This document shows, piece after piece, positions 14,930 to 24,300 of a DNA stretch of 34,080 nucleotides; position 1 is the stretch's first letter, and every line of letters starts with the position of its first letter. The position numbers and the translations under genes are program-made. The notes beneath the pieces are model-generated. The model did not search any database. It saw only the letters and a list, made by a program, of their open reading frames with translations, and was not told the origin of the DNA. Where the stretch lies: assembly GCA_910577115.1 (NCBI GenBank), contig CAJTMC010000040.1, positions 1 through 34,080 on the forward strand. The letters are read 5' to 3'. The DNA is from an uncultured Lachnospiraceae bacterium. GTDB taxonomy: Bacteria; Bacillota; Clostridia; Lachnospirales; Lachnospiraceae.

Positions 14930-15721
14930 CTATACCTCGATCCTTAAAATTCTGTCCGAAATCTTACATGCAAGCCCATACACAATTAGTGCTGCCGTCA
15001 TAATTGCCTGCCCCATAATATTGTGATAAAGCCCTTCAAAATAACCCTTTGATGTGACGGAAATATAGGTTATGATAAAAAACGGAATATAACGCATAAT
15101 TGTCTGCTCAAGCCTTTTTTCACTCATAATCGTATTAATCTCAATTCGAACCGCCTGCTTATCACTTATCATTTCCGCAGTATTTGCTATAATCGCCTGC
15201 ATATTACCGCCGCCTCTCTTTGCAATTTGAAAAATATCTGCAAAATCCCTGATATCCTGAACACCGCTTCGTTTTGCTAAGTTTAAAAGTGCATCCTCAA
15301 GCTGTTCATTATTCGCAAGCTTTCTAAGTAATATCTTAAGCTCGTATGCCATAAGGGATTCTGCTCCGTATAAAATAACAATCTCCTTATATGCCTCCTG
15401 AAACGCATTTTCAAAGCTGTATCCCGTCTGAAGATTGGAAGACACACTTAATATGACATCACGAAATTCCGCCTCCAGTTTTTGTTTTCTCTTTTGACAT
15501 AGCTGTTTTTCTTTTTCCTTTAGCGCAATAACAGCAAATGGCACTAATACTAAAAAGGCAAATACACTGTCATAAAACAGATATGCCATCATTCCGATTA
15601 ACACACTCTCTAAAATGACGTAAATAATTAGCTCTTTTTTGGAAAAGCAATATACCGCGTAATCTAACATCGGCGGATGTCTCCCCCTTCCAACTCCCAT
15701 TTTGTTTGTTTTATTTTTCAC
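14930..15721 (-). CDS. tadB: TadB-like inner-membrane platform protein
   Basis: A 263-residue T2SSF-domain protein, the partner of TadC in the Tad pilus platform. Helices lie near 30-70, 210-230 and 235-255. The cytoplasmic T2SSF domain (about 85-205) shows FRDVILSVSSNLQTGYSFENAF and the conserved FADIFQIAKRGGGNM. The GTG at 15721 overlaps the end of the cpaF gene by 11 bases, with GGGGAGG 6 bases upstream, so translation is coupled to cpaF. The N-terminus (MKNKTNKMGVGRGRHPP) is short and basic. Confidence 0.9.
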   Translation of the reverse strand: MKNKTNKMGVGRGRHPPMLDYAVYCFSKKELIIYVILESVLIGMMAYLFYDSVFAFLVLVPFAVIALKEKEKQLCQKRKQKLEAEFRDVILSVSSNLQTGYSFENAFQEAYKEIVILYGAESLMAYELKILLRKLANNEQLEDALLNLAKRSGVQDIRDFADIFQIAKRGGGNMQAIIANTAEMISDKQAVRIEINTIMSEKRLEQTIMRYIPFFIITYISVTSKGYFEGLYHNIMGQAIMTAALIVYGLACKISDRILRIEV

Positions 15722-16949
15722 AATATTCCTCCCCTGATGCTAACAGCTTTTCCATATGGATAAGTTTGCCAACCTTGACAAGATTTCCAATGATCTTCCC
15801 TTTTTCTTCACCGCACTCCTCAAACTGATAAATGGGCTTTGTCACAATTTCATCATTCTCAAATCCGATAATTTCCGTAATTTCAAGCACCCTGCGGGAT
15901 TTGTCACGCAGCCTGCCCAAATGAACAATCAGATCCACCCCTGATGCAATCTGCCTTCGCACAGCCGCAAGTGGTAAATCCATACCCATAAGCACCATTG
16001 TCTCAAGTCTTGCAAGCATATCCTTTGAAGAATTTGCATGACCTGTAGATAGACTTCCGTCGTGCCCTGTATTAAGCGCCTGCAGCATATCAATCGCCTC
16101 ACTTCCTCTTACTTCGCCGACAATAATTCTGTCAGGCCGCATACGAAGTGATGATTTAATCAAATCCCTGATTGTAATTGCCTTTGCTCCTTCCGCATTT
16201 GCATTTCTCGTCTCAAGCTGCACAAGATTTGGAATTTCCTGCATCTGTAATTCTGCCGAATCTTCTATTGTAATAATCCGTTCACTTTTGGGAATATCAT
16301 GCGATAATGCATTTAGAAATGTTGTTTTTCCCGAACCTGTTCCGCCGCTGATAAAAATATTGTATCCCGCCCTGACAAGCCTTGAAAGCTCCTGTGCCGC
16401 TTCTTCCGTAATAGAACCATACCCTATCAAATCCTTCATCAAAATTGGTTTATCCGGAAAGCGCCTGATTGTTACAATCGGTCCATTCAGTGCCACCGGA
16501 GCAAGCACAATATTCACGCGCGCACCGTTTTCAAGCCTTGCATCTACAATCGGCGACGCCTCGTTGACAGTTCTGTTACACTTTGCCACAATCTGCTGTA
16601 TGACATCCTCGAGTTTTTCCCTTGTATCAAACTGCTTGTCCCACTGATAAATACATCCCGCTTTTTCAACAAAAATATTATCCGTACCATTTATCATAAT
16701 TTCTGTAATATCATCAGAATCCACAAGCTCCTGTATCACATCCATTTTTCGAATAGAATGAAACACACTTTTTCCAAGCTCCTGCCTCTGTATTAAAGTT
16801 AGTCCGCAGCTGCGCCCAAGTCCCACGATTTGATTATCAATCATATCCTGTATCTCATCATCAGGAACCTCTCGCGATAGATCAATGCATTCTCTTACAT
16901 TGCCGCATATGCGTTGTTTCCACTCCTCAAATTTTCTGCTGCTATCCAT
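15711..16949 (-). CDS. cpaF: CpaF/TadA pilus assembly ATPase
   Basis: A 412-residue secretion ATPase of the type II/IV family that powers Flp pilus assembly from the cytoplasmic face. The N-terminal domain includes the family block DITEIMINGTDNIFVEK (about 80-96). Walker A is GGTGSGKTT (202-210), the Asp box region includes ITIEDSAELQ, Walker B is IIVGEVRG (275-282), and the His box is HDGSLSTGHANS (296-307). All key residues are intact. It overlaps tadZ by 8 bases and tadB by 11 bases, so the three are translationally linked. Confidence 0.95.
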   Translation of the reverse strand: MDSSRKFEEWKQRICGNVRECIDLSREVPDDEIQDMIDNQIVGLGRSCGLTLIQRQELGKSVFHSIRKMDVIQELVDSDDITEIMINGTDNIFVEKAGCIYQWDKQFDTREKLEDVIQQIVAKCNRTVNEASPIVDARLENGARVNIVLAPVALNGPIVTIRRFPDKPILMKDLIGYGSITEEAAQELSRLVRAGYNIFISGGTGSGKTTFLNALSHDIPKSERIITIEDSAELQMQEIPNLVQLETRNANAEGAKAITIRDLIKSSLRMRPDRIIVGEVRGSEAIDMLQALNTGHDGSLSTGHANSSKDMLARLETMVLMGMDLPLAAVRRQIASGVDLIVHLGRLRDKSRRVLEITEIIGFENDEIVTKPIYQFEECGEEKGKIIGNLVKVGKLIHMEKLLASGEEYCEK

Positions 16950-17943
16950 TTTGTCTCAAAATTCCTTTCATATGTGCTCCAATTGGTGAAAGCGAAAGTT
17001 GTCCTAAATTTGATATTGAATTCTCCCAACCTGTTATGAAATCAAACGGTATCCATCTTTCAAGCGCCGCATCAAACTCCCTGATCTTCATAAGCTGCTC
17101 AAACTGTGCATACATTGCCTTAGAAAAAGCATCTTCTGCACATAAAAGATAAACGGCATCGCTTCTCTCAAGAAAGTGATAAAAACCTTCACAGCTCTCC
17201 GTCAAATCCACCACAATATCGGAATATCCGCTGTTGTACAAAAGAATATCAAGACACCTTTTCCATTCGTCCTCCGCAATATGAACCAAATCCGCAAAAT
17301 CAAGCGCCGGCGGCAAATAGTCCACATTATGCATCGTTCGCTTAATCCCTTCCAGTTTATACATTAACTTATCCGGACGCTTCAAAGCAAAATACATAAA
17401 GTCTGTCATATCGGATTCATACCTGACTCCCAGCAATTTCTCAAATCCCGAAAACGGCTGCATACTGATATAAAGCACTTTACGCCCCATATCCGAATAT
17501 ATTTGTGCTGCCGTCAACGCTGCCACACTCTGCGCTCTATGTCTGTCTGGAGAATAAAAAGTAACAAGCCTCGCAGGCGTCCGGCATTTGTTTTCTACAC
17601 TGGTGCACTCTTCGTCTAAAGCAAACGAATCCAGTACCTGACGCATCAACTGCTCCATTGACTGATACTTAGATACAACGCTGTATCCTGTAATTCCTGC
17701 AAGACCGTCCTCCTGTAAAATAAAAATTTTCTGTGCCGCAATATTTATGACATCTGTGTCATAAATCCCTTCTCCGACAAGTAAAATGTCAAAACACTCC
17801 TCCTTTGAGATTGTCACTGCCTGCCTTACGGAATCAAACACAACAACCTCAAAACCCGCGGGATTTTTCTTAGAAAGATATGCCTGTAACATTGTCAGAT
17901 AATCTTTATCCTTGTCGCATATCGCCAGCCTTCTTTTGTTCAT
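16942..17943 (-). CDS. tadZ: TadZ/CpaE-like localisation protein with degenerate P-loop
   Basis: A 333-residue protein. The N-terminus (about 3-105) resembles a receiver-like fold (RRLAICDKDKDYLTMLQAYL). The C-terminal half is a MinD/ParA-like domain as in TadZ, which positions the Tad machine in the cell. The place of the P-loop reads FYSPDRHRAQSVAALTAA (129-146). The usual KGGxGKT is gone: no Gly-rich loop and no Lys, so ATP binding is doubtful. Later blocks are typical: KVLYISMQPFSG, YLPPALDFADL and DIVVDLTES. The ATG at 17943 has AAGGAG 12 bases upstream; a GTG eleven codons earlier would overlap the peptidase gene. It follows the first prepilin peptidase directly. Confidence 0.82.
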   Translation of the reverse strand: MNKRRLAICDKDKDYLTMLQAYLSKKNPAGFEVVVFDSVRQAVTISKEECFDILLVGEGIYDTDVINIAAQKIFILQEDGLAGITGYSVVSKYQSMEQLMRQVLDSFALDEECTSVENKCRTPARLVTFYSPDRHRAQSVAALTAAQIYSDMGRKVLYISMQPFSGFEKLLGVRYESDMTDFMYFALKRPDKLMYKLEGIKRTMHNVDYLPPALDFADLVHIAEDEWKRCLDILLYNSGYSDIVVDLTESCEGFYHFLERSDAVYLLCAEDAFSKAMYAQFEQLMKIREFDAALERWIPFDFITGWENSISNLGQLSLSPIGAHMKGILRQNG

Positions 17944-17965
17944 GTTATAAACACACTCCTTAATA

Positions 17966-18466
17966 TTAATAAACACCCATACACATCATAATCAAACTTA
18001 TAAACGCAGGTACCGACAGTCTGATTACACAGTTTTTATTCGTTTTATCCACCCGATAAGAGTCTATACTTCCTGTCAACGCAGCTTTTTTTAAATATCC
18101 TCCAAGATAAAGGACCCGTTCTCTGCTTTCCCGAAACAACAACATTTTTATGACGGAAATTACTGCTGCCAACGCAAATGTAACTAGCAGATATTGTATA
18201 AAGCACCCACCTTTCATAAAACAGCTTGTCATCATCAGCAGTTTTACATCACCTGCGCCCAATCCACCCATAAGATAAAAAGGATAAAATACTGCAAAGA
18301 TGATTACCATTGTCGCACACGATGCAAATAACCCGACGGCAGAATATGACACACATGTCATAATAAAGCCTGACGCAATTCCTGCAAGAATACATAGATT
18401 TGGTATCTTGTAAAACCGCAAATCCATATAGACAGCAGCACAAAATACACCGATAAGAATTATCAT
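17966..18466 (-). CDS. Prepilin peptidase (A24 family), first copy, head of Tad locus
   Basis: A 166-residue membrane aspartyl protease of the TadV/CpaA type. Catalytic aspartates are D15 in YMDLRFYKIPN and D73 in GGLGAGDVKLL, the classical GxGD motif. About five hydrophobic helices are seen, with a basic loop (FRESRERVLYLGGYLKKAAL) before the last. It is the first gene of the Tad locus and probably matures Flp pilin. The ribosome site (GTAAGGAT) is close to the ATG and weak. It is clearly different in sequence from the second peptidase at 10366-10806. Confidence 0.9.
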   Translation of the reverse strand: MIILIGVFCAAVYMDLRFYKIPNLCILAGIASGFIMTCVSYSAVGLFASCATMVIIFAVFYPFYLMGGLGAGDVKLLMMTSCFMKGGCFIQYLLVTFALAAVISVIKMLLFRESRERVLYLGGYLKKAALTGSIDSYRVDKTNKNCVIRLSVPAFISLIMMCMGVY

Positions 18467-18774
18467 ATCCTTACGTTCCTTCCCTATTAAATTAAATTAT
18501 ATTTGTCTGTGAAAATTTGTCGGAAACCGACGGAATATTTATGTGTTTTATGTCAACTTTCGCTGACAGTTATTGACTATATCACAAGAAAGAAATATTG
18601 TCCACCCTTATTTGCAAATTTGTAAATTTTTACCAATAAAGGCGAACAATATTTTCTGATTTTTATGTATTTTCATGGCAATTTTTTTGCATAAATTAAA
18701 TGTATAAAATCTATACTATAAATAAAATGATGTTTGTCAACGCACATGCATTTCATTATGAAAGGACAGCCTTT
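18467..18774. other. Divergent promoter region between the Tad locus and the DUF2508 gene
   Basis: About 300 AT-rich bases serving two divergent transcription units. On the minus strand TTGACA (18556-18551) is a perfect -35 hexamer but I see no matching -10 at 16-18 bases. A small inverted repeat GTCGG-AAA-CCGAC (18519-18531) lies between it and the Tad start and may be a regulator site. On the plus strand TTGCAT near 18687 and TATACT/TATAAA near 18712 could form a promoter for the DUF2508 gene, with spacing that is not ideal. Confidence 0.4.
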
Positions 18775-19146
18775 ATGAAAACATATTTCAGCCTCAAAAA
18801 GATACTTAATACTTCCGGCGCCAGTCAGACAGCCGCTGACTCCGTACCGTCTGCGCTGACTCCGCGTGAACTTCTACTCTCCGATATCGAAAAGACACAG
18901 CACGCCCTTGAAATTGCCTATTCAGGCTTTGACAATGTAACAGATCCCGATTTAATAGACTGTTATATTTATGAAATCGATTCTGCTTTAAAGCGTTACC
19001 GCTTTCTGCTCCAGCAAGCGGAGCGCATGCAGCTTTATGAGCAGTATACCGCCTGTGATTCGTTCGACGCTTATGATGATTATGAGGACGACACACTCCC
19101 GACTATTCCGGCTATGCCATATAACCTCTCCTTGCATCATAATTGA
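18775..19146 (+). CDS. DUF2508 (YaaL-like) family protein
   Basis: A 123-residue cytoplasmic protein. The core (about 35-85) matches the DUF2508/YaaL pattern: a helix with LLSDIEKTQHALEIAYSGFD, then the family signature DPDLIDCYIYEIDSALKRYR and FLLQQA. YaaL homologues are usually found near recR; function is unknown. Here it stands alone on the plus strand, facing fliS. The ATG at 18775 is chosen because AAAGGA precedes it by 8 bases; an upstream in-frame ATG has no site. An acidic tail (DAYDDYEDD) is followed by about 15 codons that overlap the end of fliS on the other strand by 35 bases. Confidence 0.8.
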   Translation: MKTYFSLKKILNTSGASQTAADSVPSALTPRELLLSDIEKTQHALEIAYSGFDNVTDPDLIDCYIYEIDSALKRYRFLLQQAERMQLYEQYTACDSFDAYDDYEDDTLPTIPAMPYNLSLHHN

Positions 19147-19588
19147 CAAGGCTTTCGTTTACATCTGTTTTTCCATACGTAAAACCGGCGTAAACATCCT
19201 GAATATTGTCCATAAGAGGCTCTGACGTGTCCTCCTTGCTTATGGTATAATACGCGTCATGGAGCTTTGTAAAGATCATTTTTAATACATCAAGATTGTC
19301 TGTCTTATTTCCGAAAATGTCATTTGCAAGCTCCCTGTCTGCAAAACAATAAATCGCAAATAAATTCTTGGAAAGCTCATACTCAAAGTTCAGGCTTGTG
19401 CGCATCTGGCCGATGCACTCTCTCGCAAGCTCAAGATTGCGCACAAACTCCTGCCGATTCTCTACCTCATACGCTTTTAACGCGTCCTCTAAGTATACTA
19501 AAAGCATTTCGTACACAATCACTACAAGCTGTGTGCGATTTGCCTGTGTAATCCGTCTGGTAAAAATTTGTTTATTTTCCTTTGTCAT
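19112..19588 (-). CDS. fliS: Flagellin chaperone FliS
   Basis: A 158-residue FliS homologue, the export chaperone that binds the flagellin C-terminus in the cytoplasm. The family pattern is clear: ANRTQLVVIVYEMLLVYLED, then ALKAYEVENRQEF, a helix with LARECIGQMRTSLNFEYELS and FAIYCFADRELANDIF. It is longer than the usual 125-135 residues because of a C-terminal extension (about 130-158). The ATG at 19588 follows GGGGGA by 5 bases. It lies 39 bases behind flagellin. Its 3' end overlaps the convergent DUF2508 gene by 35 bases, so no separate terminator exists between them. Confidence 0.92.
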   Translation of the reverse strand: MTKENKQIFTRRITQANRTQLVVIVYEMLLVYLEDALKAYEVENRQEFVRNLELARECIGQMRTSLNFEYELSKNLFAIYCFADRELANDIFGNKTDNLDVLKMIFTKLHDAYYTISKEDTSEPLMDNIQDVYAGFTYGKTDVNESLVNYDARRGYMA

Positions 19589-19627
19589 TCTAATCCCCCA
19601 TACTGCCAATGCCAAAACAAATTATTT

Positions 19628-21331
19628 TTATTGCAATAACTGCAATACCTGCTGCGGTCTTTCATTCGCCTGCGCAAGCATTGATGTTGACGCCTGTACA
19701 AGCACCTGAACAGTTGAATATTCTGTCATTTCCGTAGCCATATCAACGTCCATAATGCGCGAATATGCCGCTGTCATGTTTTCCTCTGTCGTATCAAGGT
19801 TTGTAATAATGTGCTCAAGACGGTTTGCATATGCACCGATTTTTGCACGCACGCTTGACAGATAATTGATTGCCTTTCCGACTGTGTTGATTGCCGCAGT
19901 TGCCTTATCTTCTGTTGTAATATCAAGATTATCCACGCCTAAATATATTGTATTTAAATCCGGAATTTCAATTGCAAGAATCTGACCCTCGTTTGCGCCG
20001 ACCTGAATCTGCATTGCACCCATTCCTGTGACATTGAGCTGGATACAATCCTCTTTTGTATTACCGCCGATTGTATACGTTGTCTTTGTGGTTTCCTTCG
20101 TCTGATAGAGATAATCCTCCATTGTATAATCTCTCTTATCTCCGGCAGAAATAGTCGGATCAGAATTAATATTATCCGCTTCCTGATGCAGCACTAAATT
20201 GATATTCTTTGTGCCGCTTGTACCGTCTGCATTTGTACATTCATAAGTAATCTGCATTTCACCTGTCGCAATGTCACAGGTCATGTCTGTTATCTTAACA
20301 TTGGTCTCGTTATTTCCCTTAAAATACTCTTCAAGACCTTCGGCAATACTTCTATAATCCTCTTCGTCAACGGCATTGGGACCTTTTTCTCCTCCCACCT
20401 TTAAGAGATTAATATTATATCTGACGTCTTTAGCCGTATCCACCGCAACAGAAACATTTCTGTAAATGTTTGTACTGAATGTTGTTGTTGCCACCGCCGT
20501 TGATGCAAGACTGCTGTATGACGTTGTTGCGGCCACCTCATCTCTTGCATTCACAGCAATTTTTATCTCGAAATCACCCTGCGACTTAATGACAATATTT
20601 TTATCATCAATTGTCACAAGTGCGTCATCAGGGAATGCCTTGAAACCGCTTATATCCTCATAATTAGACAGCTGGTCACTCTTAATCAATGCATTTTTCA
20701 CATTATCAGCGCTGCTTATCTCATAAGAATCTTCACTTTCTATATCCTTGACAGGCTTTTTCCCGTTTGCGTCTACCTCACCTGTATAAGTTGTAACCGT
20801 ATCTTCATAATGGTAATACTCCATCTGCCCGATTACATATGTACCGCTTGTAACGCCATCTGTATAAGACATTACCTTTACGTTTTCCGAATTTGTATAT
20901 GCCTTATAGGCATATGTTCCGTCAAGAAGATTTTGTGCATTAAATTGCGTCGTATCGGCGATTCTGTCAAGCTCCGCAACCAGCTCATTAATTTCAAGCT
21001 GTATCTGCTTTCTGTCATCATCGGAATTTGTGCCGTTTGCTGATTGAATGGCAAGCTCGTTCATTCTCTGAAGAATATCGTGCATCTCTGCCATAGCGCC
21101 GTCAACAGTATTTACTATGGAAAGACCATCGTTTGAGTTCTGATTCGCCCGCATTAAGCACTTAATTTGTGAATCCATTTTTCTTGCGATTGCAAGTCCT
21201 GCCGCGTTGTCAGACGCTTTATTGATTTTAAGACCGCTTGAAAGTCTTAACGTCGATTTTGAAAGTCTTGTATCATTGTTTGCCAATGCATTTTGTGCTA
21301 CTACAGATGAAACATTAAAATTTATTCTCAT
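19628..21331 (-). CDS. fliC: Flagellin (filament subunit)
   Basis: A 567-residue flagellin. The N-terminal D0/D1 part is typical (MRINFNVSSVVAQNALANND, RLSSGLKINKASDNAAGLAI, about 1-140), and so is the C-terminal D1/D0 part (about 470-567, ending ANERPQQVLQLLQ). Residues 88-95 read QRMNELAI, like the TLR5-contact segment of Clostridia flagellins. The centre (about 150-460) is a large variable domain rich in Asp, Thr and Tyr. Lys residues are frequent in it. GGAGG precedes the ATG by 6 bases. It follows the DUF6240 gene by 20 bases and precedes fliS by 39, so the three form one operon, most likely driven from the sigma-28-type site at 24709-24737. Confidence 0.96.
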   Translation of the reverse strand: MRINFNVSSVVAQNALANNDTRLSKSTLRLSSGLKINKASDNAAGLAIARKMDSQIKCLMRANQNSNDGLSIVNTVDGAMAEMHDILQRMNELAIQSANGTNSDDDRKQIQLEINELVAELDRIADTTQFNAQNLLDGTYAYKAYTNSENVKVMSYTDGVTSGTYVIGQMEYYHYEDTVTTYTGEVDANGKKPVKDIESEDSYEISSADNVKNALIKSDQLSNYEDISGFKAFPDDALVTIDDKNIVIKSQGDFEIKIAVNARDEVAATTSYSSLASTAVATTTFSTNIYRNVSVAVDTAKDVRYNINLLKVGGEKGPNAVDEEDYRSIAEGLEEYFKGNNETNVKITDMTCDIATGEMQITYECTNADGTSGTKNINLVLHQEADNINSDPTISAGDKRDYTMEDYLYQTKETTKTTYTIGGNTKEDCIQLNVTGMGAMQIQVGANEGQILAIEIPDLNTIYLGVDNLDITTEDKATAAINTVGKAINYLSSVRAKIGAYANRLEHIITNLDTTEENMTAAYSRIMDVDMATEMTEYSTVQVLVQASTSMLAQANERPQQVLQLLQ

Positions 21332-21351
21332 ATTTAACCTCCACTATGTTC

Positions 21352-24300
21352 TTATCCCTTTAATGCCGTTAAAAAAGCCTTTGCTGTCTGGTATAGCATG
21401 GCGGTTGACGCCATAGCAGTTGATTTCTTGCCGTCAGCCCCTTGAATTTGTCTGTCCTGACCAAATTTGCCCAAATCAAGCGAATTTGACTGTACAAGAT
21501 GAATGCTGACTTTCTTCTCATTCTCTCCGGAAAGTTCCCGCTTTACCGCTTGCTCAAGCTCCTCAAGTTCTGCCTTTCCCGCTTTATTTTCATACACCAC
21601 CATGCCGGAAATGCCCCTGTCCGTCACATCAAATTCTGCCGCTACCTTTCCAAACTTCTCTGTCTCAAATGTTACGGATACCTTGCCTGCTTCGGCTGCA
21701 TTGTGATAAATTTTCAGATTCACAGAAGTAATCTCGCCCTTTATATTCATAGGCACTTCATAGTTTTCTTCCCTTGCAAGGTTTCCTGCAAGCGTCAAAC
21801 CTTTATACAATGACTGTGCGGCCTTTATATCAATGCGTGACGTGCCATTCCTGTAAATCATTTTCTCGACAGCCTTCTCTGCCTCGTTGATGATTTCCTT
21901 GTATGCCTCCGTTGCACGTTCTTTGTTAGTAAGCGCATTTGTGAATTGTTCCGATTTTTCTAAAATGCTGTTCTCTACATCGTTTTCACCGGCAGAAACA
22001 TCGCTTTCTGACTCCGCTGGTGTATCTTCCTCTGTCTTTGCAGAATCTGACTGATCAACAATCTGGCGGAAAAGAGAACCTCTGTCAAGCATAAGCATCT
22101 CGGCTGCCTGTATGTTGTCTACGCTAATCGGCTGGCCATATGAGATCAGTGACTCAATCACCTGCTCGTCAATTTTTTGTACTTCGTTTAGACTTTCCTG
22201 AAAATTCTTTATGTTCTCCTGCTTCCACGCTTCCTGCTGCTCCTGACTTTCTGACATTTGTGTCATTTTTATGCTGTCAGCAAACTGTTCAATCGTTGTT
22301 GTTTCTGACAATTCCACATCTTTAAGCTTCTCCACATCCGTCTTATCTGCAAGTTCTGTATTGATTTCACCGGAAAGTCTTGCATAATACTGTTCCTGCT
22401 CACGCTGCTGTGCGCTGTCAGAGCCTTCCTTTTGAAAACCGCTCATAATCTGGGCATCAATTGCTTTACCCTTTGTAATAAGATCTTCAAGCGCTCCAAA
22501 ATCATCGTCCACACGAACATCCATATTTTTGTCCGCAGAAGTTCTTATCGCTGATAGCATATTTTTAAAATTCATCTGAGCGCCGGTAGCCACTACGTTT
22601 CCAATCACTGCTCCGTCTGACCGTTCAATCTGTCTGAAAAGCCTGTAAATTCCGATATACGCTTCTCTTTCCGTATCGGAAATATTCCCTGATCTGTCCA
22701 GCTTTTGTAAAAATGTTGAATACTTTTCCGCATCTTCGACCAAATCGTTGCTCTTATTATTTAAGTACTCGTCAAGCTCCTCCAATGTCATTTCCAGCGG
22801 ATTTTTCTGCTCTCTTATCATTTGAAGTGTTGTAGCAGGCGTCATTCGATTGATCACACCGTTGATTCTGCTGTCTGCTTCCTTGACAGCATTGATATTA
22901 TCCTCCGTAATCTCCATGCTGTTATAGCCAAGTATTCTGACAGATCTCCTGTTTGCCTCGCTCGTCTCCAGTCCCATGTCTTCCAGAATATCGTCCACAT
23001 TCCGAAATGCCTTGCTGATTTTATCACCCAAATCTTTTCTCGGCGCAGTCATCAACGTTTCATATGCCTGTGATGCATGCTGTTGTTGATTCTGATTTTG
23101 ATTTTGCCCTTTATTTTCGTCCTGAAGCTCATTTTGAAGCGCAGTTCCCTCTTCATGCACGCGATTTAATGTATACGACTGTGCACTCATCACCATCTTT
23201 CCGATGAATGCCGCAGGAATACCTGAGATTTCTTTTGTTTTGGTGATTACTTCCTCAAATAAAAGCGCTCTCTGTGTATTTTCTTCTGTGCTCTCACCCC
23301 TGAATAATGCAGCTCTTATTGATTCTTCTGCTGCCTTTAAAGCATCAACAAGCTTTGAAAGCTCTGTCGTATCAATTGAAATACCTGCCTTCAAAAGATG
23401 TCTGTTTGCCTCTTCGCTCATCATAAGACGGATTTCTTCAAGCTGCCTTTTTGCTTCTATTTCCCGAAGAGATGCCTCATCCACAGGAGCTTCTTCTAAA
23501 CTCTGTACAGATGGCTGCGCCGCATCAATCTGTTTTTGTGCTTCGGACAGATTCTTGAGGTTCATCGCATCGCCGGATTCCGCAACCGCATGAACTGCAT
23601 CATCGGAAATAGTTTCCACTGTCTCTACAAGCTCTTTTGCCTGCTCTGCTATGGACGTTTCACCTGTCATCAGTGCCTTTTCAGGTGATTTTCCGTTTTC
23701 CATCGCAGTGACGCATATTTCTTCTAATTTCTGCTGGTCTATCGGAAGCTCTAAATGCTTTAAATCTGACACAAGTGTCAGGTTTTTCACATTCAATTCG
23801 ATTCCGGATTCCACAAGCCACTTCGCATTTTCCATTGCTTCGCGTTTTGTCTTTTCATCGGTGTCTAATCCCGCCTGACTTACCACTGACGCAAGCTGTT
23901 TTTCAAGGTTTTCCCAGTTGATGCTGTCCGCCTTTTTCGCATAATAGCTTCCGCTGCCTGCAACTGCATCACTATAGTACCCCTGTGCCTGCTGCATATT
24001 GCCTGTGCTTGAAAACTGTGCTTTATATATATTTTCTATTGTAGGCGCTTTATGATTTACAACCATATACTTAATTGCTTCATCTGAAATTTCCGTAATT
24101 CCTGAAGCTTCCATAATGGCATGTACCAGCGCTTCAACATTTTCATTTGTGACAGGCATGTCACTTTCGGTAAGCATTTTTGACAAATCATTCGCAAGTG
24201 TCTCGGCATTTATTCTGCTTCCCGTAATTTCCTCTAGCTTATCAACATCTAAATCGTCATTATAGCCCTGGACTTCCACTCCTGCCTGTGCGAGCGTCAC

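Noticed and set aside
18551..18556. Perfect TTGACA as -35 box for the Tad locus
   Set aside because: No -10 element at 16-18 bases; kept only as a note in the intergenic entry.
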